Shown: positions 52,952 through 63,248, numbered from the stretch's first letter. The stretch is DNA of 64,000 bases from JACCTU01 sp963737405 (GCA_963737405.1 CAVTSL010000005.1:353505-417504); one strand, 5' to 3'. Translations and numbers: made by a program. The notes: generated by a model from the sequence alone, not told the origin.

Positions 52952-53749
52952 TCATGCGGTGACCTCGCGCAAGAATGGGCGGACAGCCTCCGCAAGCTCG
53001 TACGGGTGGTCGTGATACGCCGCGTGCGTGCCCGGCGTGATGGCGACCTCCACGCCCAAGCGCTCGCCGAGCCGGCCCGTGATCTCGGGGGAGAATGGGA
53101 GGCCGTCCTCGCTCACGAGCAGGCTCACTGGTGCCGAGAGCGCGGCCAACGTTTCCTCGTCGGGCAGGTACAGCTCGTAGCTCCCGAGCTCGACCTCGAA
53201 CAACGTGCTGGCGGTGGCGCGCAGCCGCTCGCGAAGCGCAGGCGTCAGCCGGTTCCAGCCGTCGTCTCCCGCCACGTAGCACCAGAAGCGCTCAACCGCG
53301 GCAGGCGGCCCGCCTCTCTCCATTGCCTCCTGGACAAGCGCCCGCAGCGGGGCTCGCACCGCAGCGAAATCGACCAGCGCGTACAGCCCCGGCTCGTGCA
53401 GGATCGCCCCGCGCACCGATGCCGGGTGACGGACCAGCAGACACAGCGCGAAGGTCCCGCCGCTGCTCGTCCCGAACACAGCTGCGGGACCCGTTTCGAG
53501 CGCCTGAAGTAGCGCTGCCGCGTCGTCAGCCTGCTCCTCCGGCGACGTCGTCTGCCAGCCGGCCGGAACGGGACTGCGACCGTTCCCGCGCCGGTCATAG
53601 CTGACGACCGTGAACTCGTCGGCGAGTAGGTCGGCGAATGCGTCGAAGTGGCCGCCGTCGCCTGTTGCTCCCATGATCAGCAGGACCGGCGGCCCCATGC
53701 CCCGGACCTCGAAATAGAACTCGGCCCCGTTGACAGTCACTCTCGACAT
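52952..53749 (-). CDS. Alpha/beta-fold hydrolase
   Basis: A 265-residue protein from ATG 53749 (MSRVTVNGAEFYFEVRG). The nucleophile is Ser in FGTSSGGTFAL (G-x-S-x-G), the acid Asp in VSEDGLPF and the base His near GTHAAYHDHPYEL. YDRRGNGRSP is the usual loop before it. Likely an esterase, lactonase or peroxidase-type hydrolase; substrate unknown. Longer upstream starts run through intergenic sequence and an R1 repeat and are rejected. Confidence 0.85.
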   Translation of the reverse strand: MSRVTVNGAEFYFEVRGMGPPVLLIMGATGDGGHFDAFADLLADEFTVVSYDRRGNGRSPVPAGWQTTSPEEQADDAAALLQALETGPAAVFGTSSGGTFALCLLVRHPASVRGAILHEPGLYALVDFAAVRAPLRALVQEAMERGGPPAAVERFWCYVAGDDGWNRLTPALRERLRATASTLFEVELGSYELYLPDEETLAALSAPVSLLVSEDGLPFSPEITGRLGERLGVEVAITPGTHAAYHDHPYELAEAVRPFLREVTA

Positions 53750-54321
53750 CTGCGCAGTCCCGGTCGCCTGCCAGCGGATCTTCTCTCCCGCTCCACGCCA
53801 GCGCAAATTCCGGGACGGTCGTCCAAAGCGGCGGCTCCGTCGTGTGCGCAGCGCCCGGCAAACGTGCCGCCCAGCGGCGACGTTCTCGTCGGGTGCGGGG
53901 TGTGGCGACAATCTACGGAGGCGAGCGGCCGCGTTCGGGGAACATTTAGCAACACTGGCCCAAGCAAGTCTGCTGCGAGCGCCGGCAGAGTTGCGCTCGT
54001 CGACCCTAGTAACCTCCCCTTGAGCTTTGTTCGGTCCGGGCGCGCCCATCGTCGTGCCGCCCGCCTCCCCGGCCTGGGTACGGCAGCAGCGCCCAAAGGC
54101 CCGCGATCCAAGTCCCCTCGGGGAAAAAACAGCTTGCGCCGACTTTGTGATGTTGGCCACGTTGTGACACGATGACGCCGGGGCAGGGAGGCTGAGCCGA
54201 TCGCTCGAGACGCACCATGCTCAATCGAATGGCGTTGAGGCGCAGGCGGCGAGTGTTCCTCGATGTTGATCCTCCGCCACCCTTTCCGTATCTCCAGATA
54301 TCGGTCGATGAGGGAGAACTG
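53750..54321. other. Gene-free interval with an R1 repeat
   Basis: No coding sequence is supported. It contains R1 copy 5 at 53940 and the divergent control regions of the hydrolase and haloperoxidase-like genes. Poly-A/T content near 54118-54160 is higher than elsewhere. Confidence 0.5.
53940..53962 (+). repeat. R1 dispersed repeat, copy 5
   Basis: Reads GAACATTTAGCAACACTGG then CCCA; the second half matches the consensus, the middle is changed (TTTAG for TTCCC). Confidence 0.55.
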
Positions 54322-55683
54322 ATGAAGTCGATGAGGACGCGAATCTTCGGACTGGTCATCGGCGTTGCGGTGGTCGCCGTAGTCGGGGCAGCTACCAGCC
54401 GCAATGTTCAGGCGGTCCTTCCGCCGTTACCGAACACAGTTCAGCAGTGGAACCAGATCGCCGAGGACACGGTGCTCGCGTCCGGAGCGTTCCAGGGCGA
54501 GGGCGAGATCTACATGAGTTACGAGTCGTTGGCCGTTTACGATGCGGTCGTAGCCATTCAGGGCGGGTTCGAGCCGTACGGACCGGCGATCAGTGCACCC
54601 ACCGGAGCTTCACTCGATTGCGCGGTGGTCGAAGCTGCCTACAGGACGCTGCGACATTACTTCTCGACATTCCCGGCACTGGTGGCGAGCCTCGACGGGT
54701 ACTACTCCGAAGCACTGTCACCTTCGAACTTGAACGGGTGCACAGGCGATGCGGGAAAGGGAACGAGCGTCGGATTGGCGGCCGCGAACAGCATCATCGC
54801 CCTTCGCAGTGGAGACGGGCGGATGACACCGGTTGGTACGACGTCGTCGTTTGAGACGAAGGCCCCCGGCCCGGGAGTGTGGCGTCTTACTCCACCGGCG
54901 TTCTTGGTCCCGCAAACACCGTGGCTCGGGTCGGTACAGCCGTTCCTGCTGAAGAGCCCGGGACAATTCCAGCCCGGACCTCCGATCCCGCTCTCGAGCA
55001 CAGAGTGGGTCCGGCAGTTCAACGAGGTCAAGAGCTATGGCGGGGTGACAAGTGCGGTTCGTACCTCGGACCAGACTGCGACCGCAAGGTTCTACACGGC
55101 GAATGTGATCCGGCAGTTCAACCGAGCCGCTCGTGACCTCGCCACCGCCCGCGCGCTGAGCGAGCTCGAGACGGCGCGGCTGGTGGCCATGGTCAACACC
55201 GTCAGTGCCGACGCTCTGATGTCGGTGCTCAACGCCAAGTACCGATTCCTCTTCTGGCGTCCTGTGACCGCGATCGATCCGACGGCGGTGACGGCAGACG
55301 GGTTCGGACCGGTACCTGGGTTCGATGACGGCAACCCGGCGACTATTGAAGAACCCGGTTGGCGGCCGGTTGTGACGACGCCCAACCATCCCGAGTACCC
55401 AGCCGCCCACGGCACGAATACGTCCGCCATGGCCGAGGTGTTTAGTGAATTCCTGGGCACTGACAACATCGATCTCGACATCCACGGTTTCGACGCCGCC
55501 GGGCTCGCCGGGAACCTCGATGCTGTGCACCACTTCGACACCGCAGACCAGCTCCGGGAGGAGGTCATCAACGCGAGACTCTGGGGCGGCATCCACTACC
55601 GCCGGTCCAGCGAGGTGGGCGTCCATCTCGGACTCAAGGTCGCGCACTACGGCCTCAACCACGCGTTTAAACCAGTCAAGTAA
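54322..55683 (+). CDS. Exported vanadium-dependent haloperoxidase-like PAP2-superfamily enzyme
   Basis: A 453-residue protein from ATG 54322 with ribosome site AGGGAG. A signal peptide or anchor (IFGLVIGVAVVAVVGA) precedes an all-helical domain. The three active-site blocks are present: YRFLFWRPVTAI (Lys just before, Arg-Pro), PNHPEYPAAHGTNTSA (acid-base His) and RLWGGIHYRRSSEVG (Arg...His). This is the vanadate pocket of VHPO/PAP2 enzymes. Actual halide oxidation cannot be told from phosphatase activity. Confidence 0.85.
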   Translation: MKSMRTRIFGLVIGVAVVAVVGAATSRNVQAVLPPLPNTVQQWNQIAEDTVLASGAFQGEGEIYMSYESLAVYDAVVAIQGGFEPYGPAISAPTGASLDCAVVEAAYRTLRHYFSTFPALVASLDGYYSEALSPSNLNGCTGDAGKGTSVGLAAANSIIALRSGDGRMTPVGTTSSFETKAPGPGVWRLTPPAFLVPQTPWLGSVQPFLLKSPGQFQPGPPIPLSSTEWVRQFNEVKSYGGVTSAVRTSDQTATARFYTANVIRQFNRAARDLATARALSELETARLVAMVNTVSADALMSVLNAKYRFLFWRPVTAIDPTAVTADGFGPVPGFDDGNPATIEEPGWRPVVTTPNHPEYPAAHGTNTSAMAEVFSEFLGTDNIDLDIHGFDAAGLAGNLDAVHHFDTADQLREEVINARLWGGIHYRRSSEVGVHLGLKVAHYGLNHAFKPVK

Positions 55684-55692
55684 TTCTTCAAG

Positions 55693-55725
55693 AGCGAGGC
55701 GCGGCCGTGTCGGCCGCGCCTCGCT
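55693..55725. terminator. Strong terminator after the haloperoxidase-like gene
   Basis: A perfect 15-bp inverted repeat AGCGAGGCGCGGCCG/CGGCCGCGCCTCGCT with a three-base loop begins ten bases after the stop codon. Confidence 0.75.
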
Positions 55726-55882
55726 CGAGCTCGCCGAAGCGTCCACAGCGCGCGAGCGCATTGAGGCTGCCGTGACGCTCGCCGATCAAGCCCCAAGAGG
55801 TAAACGCGAGCTCTGGTGAACCGGCCCTGGGCCGATTGAGCACGCGAGGCGCCTCGCCGTTGAGCAACCCCCAGCTCGGGGG

Positions 55883-55904
55883 ACATTCTTGAACACTGAC
55901 CCAT
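55883..55904 (+). repeat. R1 dispersed repeat, copy 6
   Basis: Reads GACATTCTTGAACACTGACC plus CA, three changes from consensus. It lies upstream of a methyltransferase, like copy 2. Confidence 0.65.
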
Positions 55905-55997
55905 CGCGCGGCCCTGTCACTGGTGTCCTTAGGCGAATCGAACGCCGAACCCGGACCGTTACGCTGCCGTCCGCTGTACTTCGACCGAGGCCGCACG

Positions 55998-56771
55998 ATG
56001 GAGAGCGACAAGGAGCGGCACGCGCGTGTGTGGGGATCCGCCCCGTTCGAGCGCGCGGCCGCAACGATCGCCGACATGCACGACGCTTTGGTCGCATCTC
56101 TCGAGCCGAAGCCGGGCGTGCGGTGGCTGGATCTGGCCTGCGGCGCTGGAGACGTCGCCTTTCGAGCGGCAGAGGCTGGGGCCGTTGTGACCGGATCCGA
56201 CCTTGCACCCGTACTGATCGAGACAGCCAAGCGGCGCGCAGCGGAAGCGGGCCTCGAGCTCACGCTCGAGGTCGCCGACTGCGAGGCGCTCCCGTATGAG
56301 AATGAGAGCTTCGACATCGTGTCCTCGTCGATCGGCGTCATCTTCGCGCCCGACCACGCCGCAGTCGCGTCGGAACTCGCGCGCGTGACGCGTCCGGGCG
56401 GACGGCTCGGACTTACTTCCTGGCTGTCCGAGGAGGACGACGATGATTCGTTCGAGCAGTGGATGGGTGGAACGGTCGGTTCGCCTTCTCAGTGGGGCGT
56501 CGCAACATATGTCCAGCGGCGGCTCGCACCGTGGTTCGACCTTCGGATCGACGAGCTCTCTACCCCTCATGTCGGTGAGGACGCGGCAGCCATGTGGCGC
56601 AACCTGCGCGACAGTCACGGACCGATCCACGACGCGTGGCTGTCGCTCGACGACGCGGGCCGCGCGACGATGGATGCCGAGGAGATCGCCGATCTGGAGC
56701 TACACCGCGATGAGGACGGTGTGATCCGGAAGCCGCGCTGGTACCTCCTGATAAACGGCGTGCGGCGATAA
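55998..56771 (+). CDS. Class I SAM-dependent methyltransferase
   Basis: A 257-residue methyltransferase from ATG 55998. Motif I is WLDLACGAGDVAFRAAE, then TGSDLAPVLIETAKRRA, DCEALPYENESFDIVSSS, and VTRPGGRLGLTSW. It resembles UbiE/menaquinone-type and natural-product methyltransferases. The C-terminal third contains a Trp-rich patch that may hold the substrate. Confidence 0.85.
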   Translation: MESDKERHARVWGSAPFERAAATIADMHDALVASLEPKPGVRWLDLACGAGDVAFRAAEAGAVVTGSDLAPVLIETAKRRAAEAGLELTLEVADCEALPYENESFDIVSSSIGVIFAPDHAAVASELARVTRPGGRLGLTSWLSEEDDDDSFEQWMGGTVGSPSQWGVATYVQRRLAPWFDLRIDELSTPHVGEDAAAMWRNLRDSHGPIHDAWLSLDDAGRATMDAEEIADLELHRDEDGVIRKPRWYLLINGVRR

Positions 56772-56866
56772 CAGAGGCCAACGGCCGGCAGCTCGGCCTC
56801 GCCCAAGTACAGCCTAGGCGTGCGCTAGTGCTCGGTCTTGCTAACTGCAATCGCGGCAACTCCAGC

Positions 56867-56888
56867 GACATTCCCGCACACTCGGGCA
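56867..56888 (+). repeat. R1 dispersed repeat, copy 7
   Basis: Reads GACATTCCCGCACACTCGGG then CA; several changes in the second half. It lies upstream of the cupin gene. Confidence 0.5.
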
Positions 56889-56961
56889 GCTGGCTCACCT
56901 CCTGCTCGGGCTCAACGCCTGAGATGCTTGCGCTTACGGCTACCGGAACAAGGAGGTGCTT

Positions 56962-57333
56962 GTGGAACGATTCAGCTTCGCCTCCGAGGTGGCGTTCGTG
57001 CCGCGCGGGGATCTGCTCGATCGCGTCACGGTCGCGCCGCTGACGCCGTCCATCCTCGAGGGGTCGCTCGTCCAGGCCGCGATCTTCCGAGTTGAGCCCG
57101 GTGGCCGGCTCCGTCGGCATCCCGCGACCTTCCCGCACGTCCTCGCCGTGCTCGAGGGATCGGGAGAGGTGAGCGGGGCGGACGGTGTCGATGAACCCAT
57201 CGAGGCAGGCGAGGCGGTCTTCTGGCACGGCGGTGAAGAGCACGAGATGAGATCAGCCGGCGGACTGACCGCGCTCATCATCGAGGGGGAGCATCTCGAT
57301 CGGTTCCGGGAGCGCCCGAAGTCTGCGCCTTAA
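56962..57333 (+). CDS. Small cupin protein
   Basis: A 123-residue cupin from GTG 56962 (ribosome site AAGGAGG, five bases ahead). The metal-binding motifs are RRHPATFPHVLAVLEGSGEV (motif 1) and EAVFWHGGEEHEMRSAGG (motif 2). Function may be isomerase, dioxygenase or sensor of a small ligand. It shares the direction of the methyltransferase and of the genes that follow. Confidence 0.8.
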   Translation: MERFSFASEVAFVPRGDLLDRVTVAPLTPSILEGSLVQAAIFRVEPGGRLRRHPATFPHVLAVLEGSGEVSGADGVDEPIEAGEAVFWHGGEEHEMRSAGGLTALIIEGEHLDRFRERPKSAP

Positions 57334-57419
57334 CGCACGGTCGGCTTGGATCTCCTCAGGCGTCATTTGCCGCACGCGGCCCACGCGGGGTTTTCCGCTG
57401 ACGGCGCTACTCTCGCGCC

Positions 57420-57944
57420 GTGGCCGACCGCATCCTCGTCTATGGAGTCACCGGTTCAGGCAAGACAGTTCTCGCGGAACGTATTTCGGCCGTTCACGGA
57501 ATCCCCTGGCATGCCGTGGACGAGCTGACCTGGGAGCCGGGATGGGTGCCGGTTCCGGATGCCGAACAACGACGGCGAATCGAGGCGATCTGTGCGAGCG
57601 AGCGATGGGTGCTGGACACGGCGTACGGCAAGTGGCTCGACATCCCCCTCGCTCGCGCGGAACTGATCGTCGCGCTGGACTTCCCGCGTTGGTTGTCGCT
57701 GTTCAGACTCATCCGTCGCACTCTCGTACGAGGACTCAATCGACAACCGATATGCAACGGGAACCGCGAGTCGGTTCGAACCATATTCTCGCGCGACTCA
57801 ATAATTCTCTGGCACTTTAGGTCCTTCAGCCGGAAACGCCGCCGAATACGCGGCTGGGAGGCGGGCTTGACCGGCCCTAAAGCTGTGCGCCTAACGTCGC
57901 CACGAGACGTCGAGGAATGGCTTGCCAGCCACGACGCAAAGTGA
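57420..57944 (+). CDS. P-loop kinase of the topology-modulation/adenylate-kinase-like family
   Basis: A 174-residue protein from GTG 57420. The Walker A loop is YGVTGSGKTVLAE (residues ~8-20); the characteristic DELTWEPGWVPVPDAEQRRR and WVLDTAYGKWLDIPLARAELIVALDFPR follow the FlaR/YjgQ-type topology-modulation family. It should phosphorylate a nucleotide or a small alcohol; the exact substrate is unknown. Confidence 0.82.
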   Translation: MADRILVYGVTGSGKTVLAERISAVHGIPWHAVDELTWEPGWVPVPDAEQRRRIEAICASERWVLDTAYGKWLDIPLARAELIVALDFPRWLSLFRLIRRTLVRGLNRQPICNGNRESVRTIFSRDSIILWHFRSFSRKRRRIRGWEAGLTGPKAVRLTSPRDVEEWLASHDAK

Positions 57945-57952
57945 CGTTCGAG

Positions 57953-57974
57953 GACATTCCCGAACGCTGGCCCA
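57953..57974 (+). repeat. R1 dispersed repeat, copy 8
   Basis: An exact match to the consensus with G at the variable position. It starts nine bases after the kinase stop codon and is upstream of the DUF4177 gene. Confidence 0.75.
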
Positions 57975-58064
57975 GGTGCAAGTTCTGCGGCAAGGTGCAT
58001 CCGCACTCCTCGCCAGCGTTCTGAGTTGGTTGTCGCTGTCTGTCGTTCGCCGTAGAGTCGCGTC

Positions 58065-58343
58065 GTGATCCGCTGGGACTACAAGACGGTCGTCTTGACC
58101 GGCGGCTTCATGGGCCGGCACAAGGACGAGTTACGCAGGGACGTCCTCGAGCAGCAGTTCGACGCGCTCGGTCGGGACGGATGGGAGCTCATCTGGATCT
58201 TGATGGACCAGGCTCTGCAAGGGGAGAAGGACGGGCACGTCGTGATCTTCAAGCGCCCGCTGCCCGACGAGCCGAGGACACCTCTCTCGACTCCGACCTC
58301 TGACGTCTTCCAGGGTCCCCCGGGCGGCGCAGCGACTCAGTAA
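58065..58343 (+). CDS. DUF4177-family protein
   Basis: A 92-residue protein from GTG 58065. YKTVVLTG..EQQFDALGRDGWELIWIL and DGHVVIFKRP match the DUF4177 pattern (short beta-alpha-beta fold). No function is known. A Pro/Thr-rich tail follows. Confidence 0.7.
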   Translation: MIRWDYKTVVLTGGFMGRHKDELRRDVLEQQFDALGRDGWELIWILMDQALQGEKDGHVVIFKRPLPDEPRTPLSTPTSDVFQGPPGGAATQ

Positions 58344-58484
58344 CTGCGTAGCGACCACGCACCGAACATCCGAAGGCACCGTGCGTGCCGCCCGGAGCTG
58401 ACCATCCCGACGCGAACGACAACCGCGACAACAGTGAGCGTCCAGGAGCTTCTCACTCGACAACCTAGAGAGACGATCGCCGGG

Positions 58485-58506
58485 TGGACCAGTGTTTGGG
58501 AATGTC
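58485..58506 (-). repeat. R1 dispersed repeat, copy 9
   Basis: On the minus strand it reads GACATTCCCAAACACTGGTC then CA, two changes from the consensus. It lies between two convergent genes. Confidence 0.65.
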
Positions 58507-58549
58507 CCTTGATCGTTCTTAGCCGGACCGGCCGGTCAACGCCGGGCAA

Positions 58550-61036
58550 TCACAGCTCGACGGCCTCGGCGGCTGCGACAGCCGCTTGGGCCTCCCGCAA
58601 AGACACCTCAAGCAGCTCCCGAACATCAGCGCCCTGGCCGACGTTGACGCCCTCGAGCCAGGCCTCTTCACTCAATTCATTCCGCACGGTCGCCATCGCT
58701 GCTGCTTCGTGCGGGAAGTCGGCAGGATCCCACGGAATCTTCTGTTCTTCGAGGAACGCTTGCCCCTTTGCGAAGAATTCTGCAGATCGACGAGCTGCTC
58801 CGAGCCGCGCGAGCACGACTGCCGTGAAGTGCACGCAGACAAGGAGAGCAATCGGGTGCCGGAGCTTGTACGCGAGCCGGAACACGGTCCACTCGATCTC
58901 GATCGCCTCACGCATGCGGCCCTGCTCGAGGCGGGCCCAGGCAATGATCTGACTCACGTCCCGCACCATTTTTAGGTCACCGACTTCGCGAGCGATCACC
59001 AGACTCTCGGTGGCGAGCGCTTCGGCCCGCTCGTAGTTGTGCTCGTCCTCGGCAATCCGCGCGAGGTTGCGAAGAGGGACGTCGATCCGATCGCCGAGCC
59101 TGCGCAGGAGAGCGATCGACTCCTCGTAGAGCGACACAGCCTCCTCGGTGTCGCGTGTGACTTTCCAGGCGAGCGCGGCAAGGTTGTTCAAGCATCGCGC
59201 CACCTCTCGTTCGTCCCCGAGCTCGCGTGCAAGCTGCATGCGTCGCATCGTTGGGTCTCGGTTGGCCGCCCAGTCGCCCACCTCTCCACGCATGACCACA
59301 ACCGCTTTGAGCAGCTTCATCTCTAGCCGCGGCTCCAGCTCGGCCTCCGCGGCGAGGGCTCGATCCGTCCAGCGTCGGCCTTCTGTGCCGTATCCCCTGG
59401 TCTTCCAAAATTGGTGGAGCGAGCTTGCGAGCCGAACCCCGAGCTCCGGATCGCGGCCTGCTAGAGCCCATTCCAGGGCCGACCGCACATTGTCGTGCTC
59501 CTTCGCGATCACGTTCAACCAGATGTCTTGCTCGGGACCTTCAAGTTTGGTCTCAGCCTGTTCGCCAAGCCGACAGAAGAACTCCGCGTGGCGTTGCCGT
59601 ATCTCGTCGTCCTCGCCGCTTTCCTCGAGGCGATCGAGCGCATATTCGCGAATTGTTTCCAGCATCCAAAAGCGTTCGCCTGTGTGACGGACGAGGCTCT
59701 TTTCAACCAGCGACTGCAGGGTCTCAAGACTCGCTTCAATCACAGCTTCGGACGCCTCGAGCCGGCTGCCTCCGGAAAACACCGCAAGCCGCCGGAATAG
59801 GCGCTGCTCCTCCTGTTGGAGGAGGTCGTAACTCCACTCGATCGTCGCGCGGAGCGTCTGCTGGCGCGGGTCAGCGTCGCGCCCGCCCTGCAGGAGATCG
59901 AGGCGGCCGGTGAGGCGTTCGAGGACCTGGGCGGGAGTCAGCGCCTTCGTACGTGCTGCGGCGAGCTCGACCGCGAGCGGGAGGTTGTCGAGGCGGGCGC
60001 ACAGCTCGGCGATCTCGTCGCTCGACTCGAGTTGCCCGCGTTCGCAGAAGAGGGTGACAGCCTCGGGCGACCCGAGCGGTGGGACCGCGTAGTCGACCTC
60101 GCCCCGGACGCGCAGCAGCTCCCGCGAGGTACAGAGCAGTACAAGGTTGGGGCAGCGCTCGAGCAGCTCGGCGAGCCCGGGCGCCGCCTCGATCACCTGC
60201 TCCAGATTGTCAAGTAAGAGGAGGAGCTTCCGCTCGCCGACATGCTCGGCCAACCCGTCCTTTGCGCCGAGCACCTGCGCAATCGTCTCGGCGACCAGCG
60301 CGGGGTCGCGGAGCGACGCGAGCCCGACCCAGAAGACGCCGGCTTTGTACTCGGGTACGAGCGAGCCGGCTACCTCAAGCGCCAAGCGGGTCTCGCCCGT
60401 GCCACCTGGGCCGGTGAGGGTGAGGAGCCGCGCCTCCCGCTCGATCCTCTCGAGCACCTCGCGCATGACCGCCTCGCGGCCGACGAAGGAGCTCGCGGGT
60501 CGTGGGAGGTTCGTGTTCGAGATCGTCCTAAGGGGTGGAAGGACTCTTCACCGAGCTGGAAGATCGAGACAGCGTCCGGGATGTCCTTCAGCCGGTGCTC
60601 GCCTAGGTCGCGCAATTCCTCGCCACCGACGAGCGCAGCGGTCGAGCGGAACAGAAGCACCTGCCCGCCGTGGCCAGCCGCGGCGTCCCGCAGCTGGATG
60701 ACATCGACACCCATATACCCCTCCTCCCACACCTGCGGCGTTCCGGTAGGGATGCCAAACCGCACCCGAATCGGACCGGAGGAGAGTTCGTTCAGTGCGT
60801 CTTCGCGGCCCCCACTGCGCCCGGAGCGAGGAAAGGCCACGAAGAATGCGTCACCCTGCGTTTCACCTCAACTCCGCCATGGGCCGCGCAAGCGGTGCGG
60901 ATCACAGATCGGTGCTCGGCGAGCGCTCGGCGTAGCGCTCCGCGCCAAGCTCGTGCAGCAAGCCAGTTGAACCCTCCATGTCCGTGAAGAGAAACGTGAC
61001 GGTGCCGGAGGGAAGGTCGTGCCGAACAGGCAACAT
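58550..61036 (-). pseudogene. Broken adenylate cyclase-AAA ATPase regulator
   Basis: The frame begins at ATG 61036 (MLPVRHDLPSGTVTFLFTDMEGSTGLL, cyclase motif with its metal Asp) and continues in pieces through AEHRSVIRTACAAHGGVEV and IRVRFGIPTGTPQVWEEGYMGVDV. A last slip near 60530 joins to TNLPRPASSFVGRE and a NACHT/STAND-type ATPase, TPR-like helices, ending at 58550. The Walker A reads GPGGTGETR: the catalytic lysine is Glu, so ATP binding would fail even if frames were repaired. This is a paralogue-like counterpart of the intact gene at 31272. Confidence 0.8.
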
Positions 61037-61392
61037 GATGCGCGAGCAAACACCAACTCCACCACGAGCTTCCGGCGCGGTCGATTGTTCCATGAGGGCG
61101 GCTTCCCCAAGCCCGAGCCGCGAATCCGTCACCCTCCAGAGGCCCCCCGCTGGCGAGGTGGCGCGCTTGGGACTCAGACCGGGGCGTCAGCGGCGGGTCA
61201 GCAGTAGCGCTGTGCGAGATCGACCTCGTCCGCTCCACGCTTCGAGTCGGACTGCGGCCGGGGCGGGTGGGGCCCCCTCCCCCTCAGCGGGTGGTGCGCG
61301 TCGGAGTCACAGGCGGGCCCCAGCTCGCACGACTCACAGCCGTTTCGAGCTCGTCGACTTCGAAGGTGGCCCTCAGGGACTCCTCGCCCCGG
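61037..61392. other. Gene-free interval
   Basis: No coding sequence, terminator or repeat is supported here; the open stretches on both strands look random. Confidence 0.45.
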
Positions 61393-61943
61393 CTACCCGC
61401 CCGTGCAGTCAGCCGCGTTCGCCTGTTGCATAAAGCGCGCCGCGATCGGGGCGACCATCGAGCGGAAGCGTGCCGGAGTCGAACTTCTTGCAAGCAGCCT
61501 GACGCTGCCAGGGGACATGTAGAAGTCCTGTGGCCACCCGGCGGTACTGGTCCCCGGTGTGAGACCTGATCCCGACGAGGCCGTGGTCGCCGCGTGTGGC
61601 GAGCGTCCACGCGCGAACGGTGCCGCGAAAGTCACGAGAGCGCGTGAAGACCCTGAACTTGGAGTAGAGGCGGGAACGGTGGTCGGGCGTCCACTGACAA
61701 GCGGGCGGTCCGCCCGTGCCTACAGCAGACTCTTTCCCCGACGTGGAATCCGTGGCCGTTCGCGGTCGGAAGCAGGTAGTCGTGCGCGTGCAGCACCGCC
61801 CGGCAGTGGCTCACAGTCCAGAACTTCGCCGGCGGCGGTGGCGCAGCACCGGCCCACCCGGCCGACAATAGGACGACGCTGCCCAACACGAGCATCGCTG
61901 CCACGGAGCGCGTCAACCGCAGTGTCCGGGAAGGGTTGAACAT
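61393..61943 (-). pseudogene. Exported protein of unknown function, two frameshifts
   Basis: ATG 61943 has a perfect ribosome site (AAGGAG, four bases ahead) and a signal peptide (SVAAMLVLGSVVLLSAGWAGA). The frame then slips near 61725 to give WTPDHRSRLYSKFRVFTRSR and DHGLVGIRSHTGDQY, and again near 61545 to give WPQDFYMSPGSVRLLARSS, ending NAADCTGG at 61393. Two or three cysteines suggest a disulfide. Family unknown. Either decayed or poorly sequenced. Confidence 0.6.
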
Positions 61944-62134
61944 CGGACTCCTTCGTTGGGTGTGTCGTCCGGGTTTACACAGGCGACAACGTCCACCCTA
62001 CGCCGATTGGGCCAGGGTCACCTAGCCGCGCAGAACGGTGGATCAGGGGTGACTGCCCCAGCGAGCACGCGAGCACGACGTGCCGATGCGTGGTTCTCCG
62101 TTCTGAAGCGTTGCCCCCGTCACGTCCCGAACGC

Positions 62135-63248
62135 TCACCCGCAAGCGGAGCAGGTGACCTGGCCGTGGGGGAGGTACGGCTCGACCAGATCGACGTCGCC
62201 TCAGTTGCTGACCGTTCAGCCACCCGATACGCCAGGACGAGGGGTGGAATCTCGGGTCCGGATCGAGCCCAGAGAGAGCCTCGGCGACCTCGCGAGCCTC
62301 CTCGGTCGCCAGCTTGGAACAGTAAGTGACCGATCGGCCTATCACGACCATGTGCCCGGGCACCTGATCGATGTTCGAGAGCAGTCGGCCTCGGAGCTTG
62401 TCCGGCTCTTGTCGCGGAGCAGATCCGCGGCCCGCGGCGGCAGTAAGGAGAGGAGCTGAGACGCATCCTTCGGCGGCGCGGTGTCGATGCACACCGCGTA
62501 GTGCGACGGCACGTACGCCCTGACCTCGCGAACGGCCCACGCGCTCGACGGCAGCACCGACGCCGGGTCGGTGAGCAGCGCGTCGATCCGCCGGCGAGCC
62601 AGAGTTGCTCCGGCGATCGTCCTCGTCTCCCTCAGATTGCTCGCGGAGGCGGACGAGCCGGTCGCCGTCGCGCACCTCCACGCCGAAACCCACGGGGATC
62701 GTCGTCGGTCGGGACAGTCTCGAGTGGAGTGCGACTGCCTTCGAGGAGTCGCAAGACCTCCGACCGCAGGAGCTCGACGCCCTCCGGCGTGAGTCGTTGC
62801 TCGAGGTAGCCGGAGGTGAGCTCGTTCGCGCCCTCGGGAATCCGCCCGAACCGGCTCCAGATGATTCGGCCGTCGGCATACACCCAGACGCGGACGAGGG
62901 GTCGTCCTCCAAGGGTCTCGCTCCTCCCCAACCAACGGAGGACGAGCTCGCCGCTCTCCGGCGTGCTAGGCGTCGCTCCCTTAGGGGGCAAGCCGATGAA
63001 GCCCCGGTCGAGGAAGAAGTCGCGCACGCCGCCGATCGCCGAAGCGGTTCCGACGACGACGACCAACGCGCAGCAGCGAGCGCGACCAGGCGCGCCGACC
63101 GGGCCTCCCCACCGCAAGGCCAAGGGCGGGCGAGCGCGCCGCGGGACTCACGCTCGCGCGTGATCTCGAAGAGGAGGTGCTCCCTGCGCTGGGCGAGCCG
63201 GCCGGGCGGCAGGTCGCGAAGCGGCGGAATCGAAAAGTCGCCCTTCAT
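62135..63248 (-). pseudogene. Putative membrane-anchored anti-sigma-like partner of the ECF sigma factor, several frameshifts
   Basis: ATG 63248 overlaps the sigma stop as ATGA. The start (MKGDFSIPPLRDLPPGRLAQ) and an N-terminal soluble part lead to one membrane helix (CALVVVVGTASAIGG), then an exported beta-rich part (LVRVWVYADGRIIWSRFG, YLEQRLTPEGVELLRSEVL, YVPSHYAVCIDTAPP, VTYCSKLATEEAREVAEAL) closing with YLPHGQVTCSACG at 62135. At least three frame changes are needed. The pairing with a sigma factor is that of anti-sigma proteins of Thermoleophilia, but the anti-sigma motif itself is not evident. Confidence 0.6.

Larger units (their letters stand above)
55684..55997. other. Gene-free interval with terminator and R1 repeat
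   Basis: After the terminator at 55693 no gene is seen. R1 copy 6 lies at 55883. The remainder looks like unused sequence. Confidence 0.5.

Noticed and set aside
62121..62140. Tenth R1-like copy (CACGTCCCGAACGCTCACCC)
   Set aside because: Only the middle nine bases fit and it overlaps the likely 3' end of the anti-sigma-like gene.
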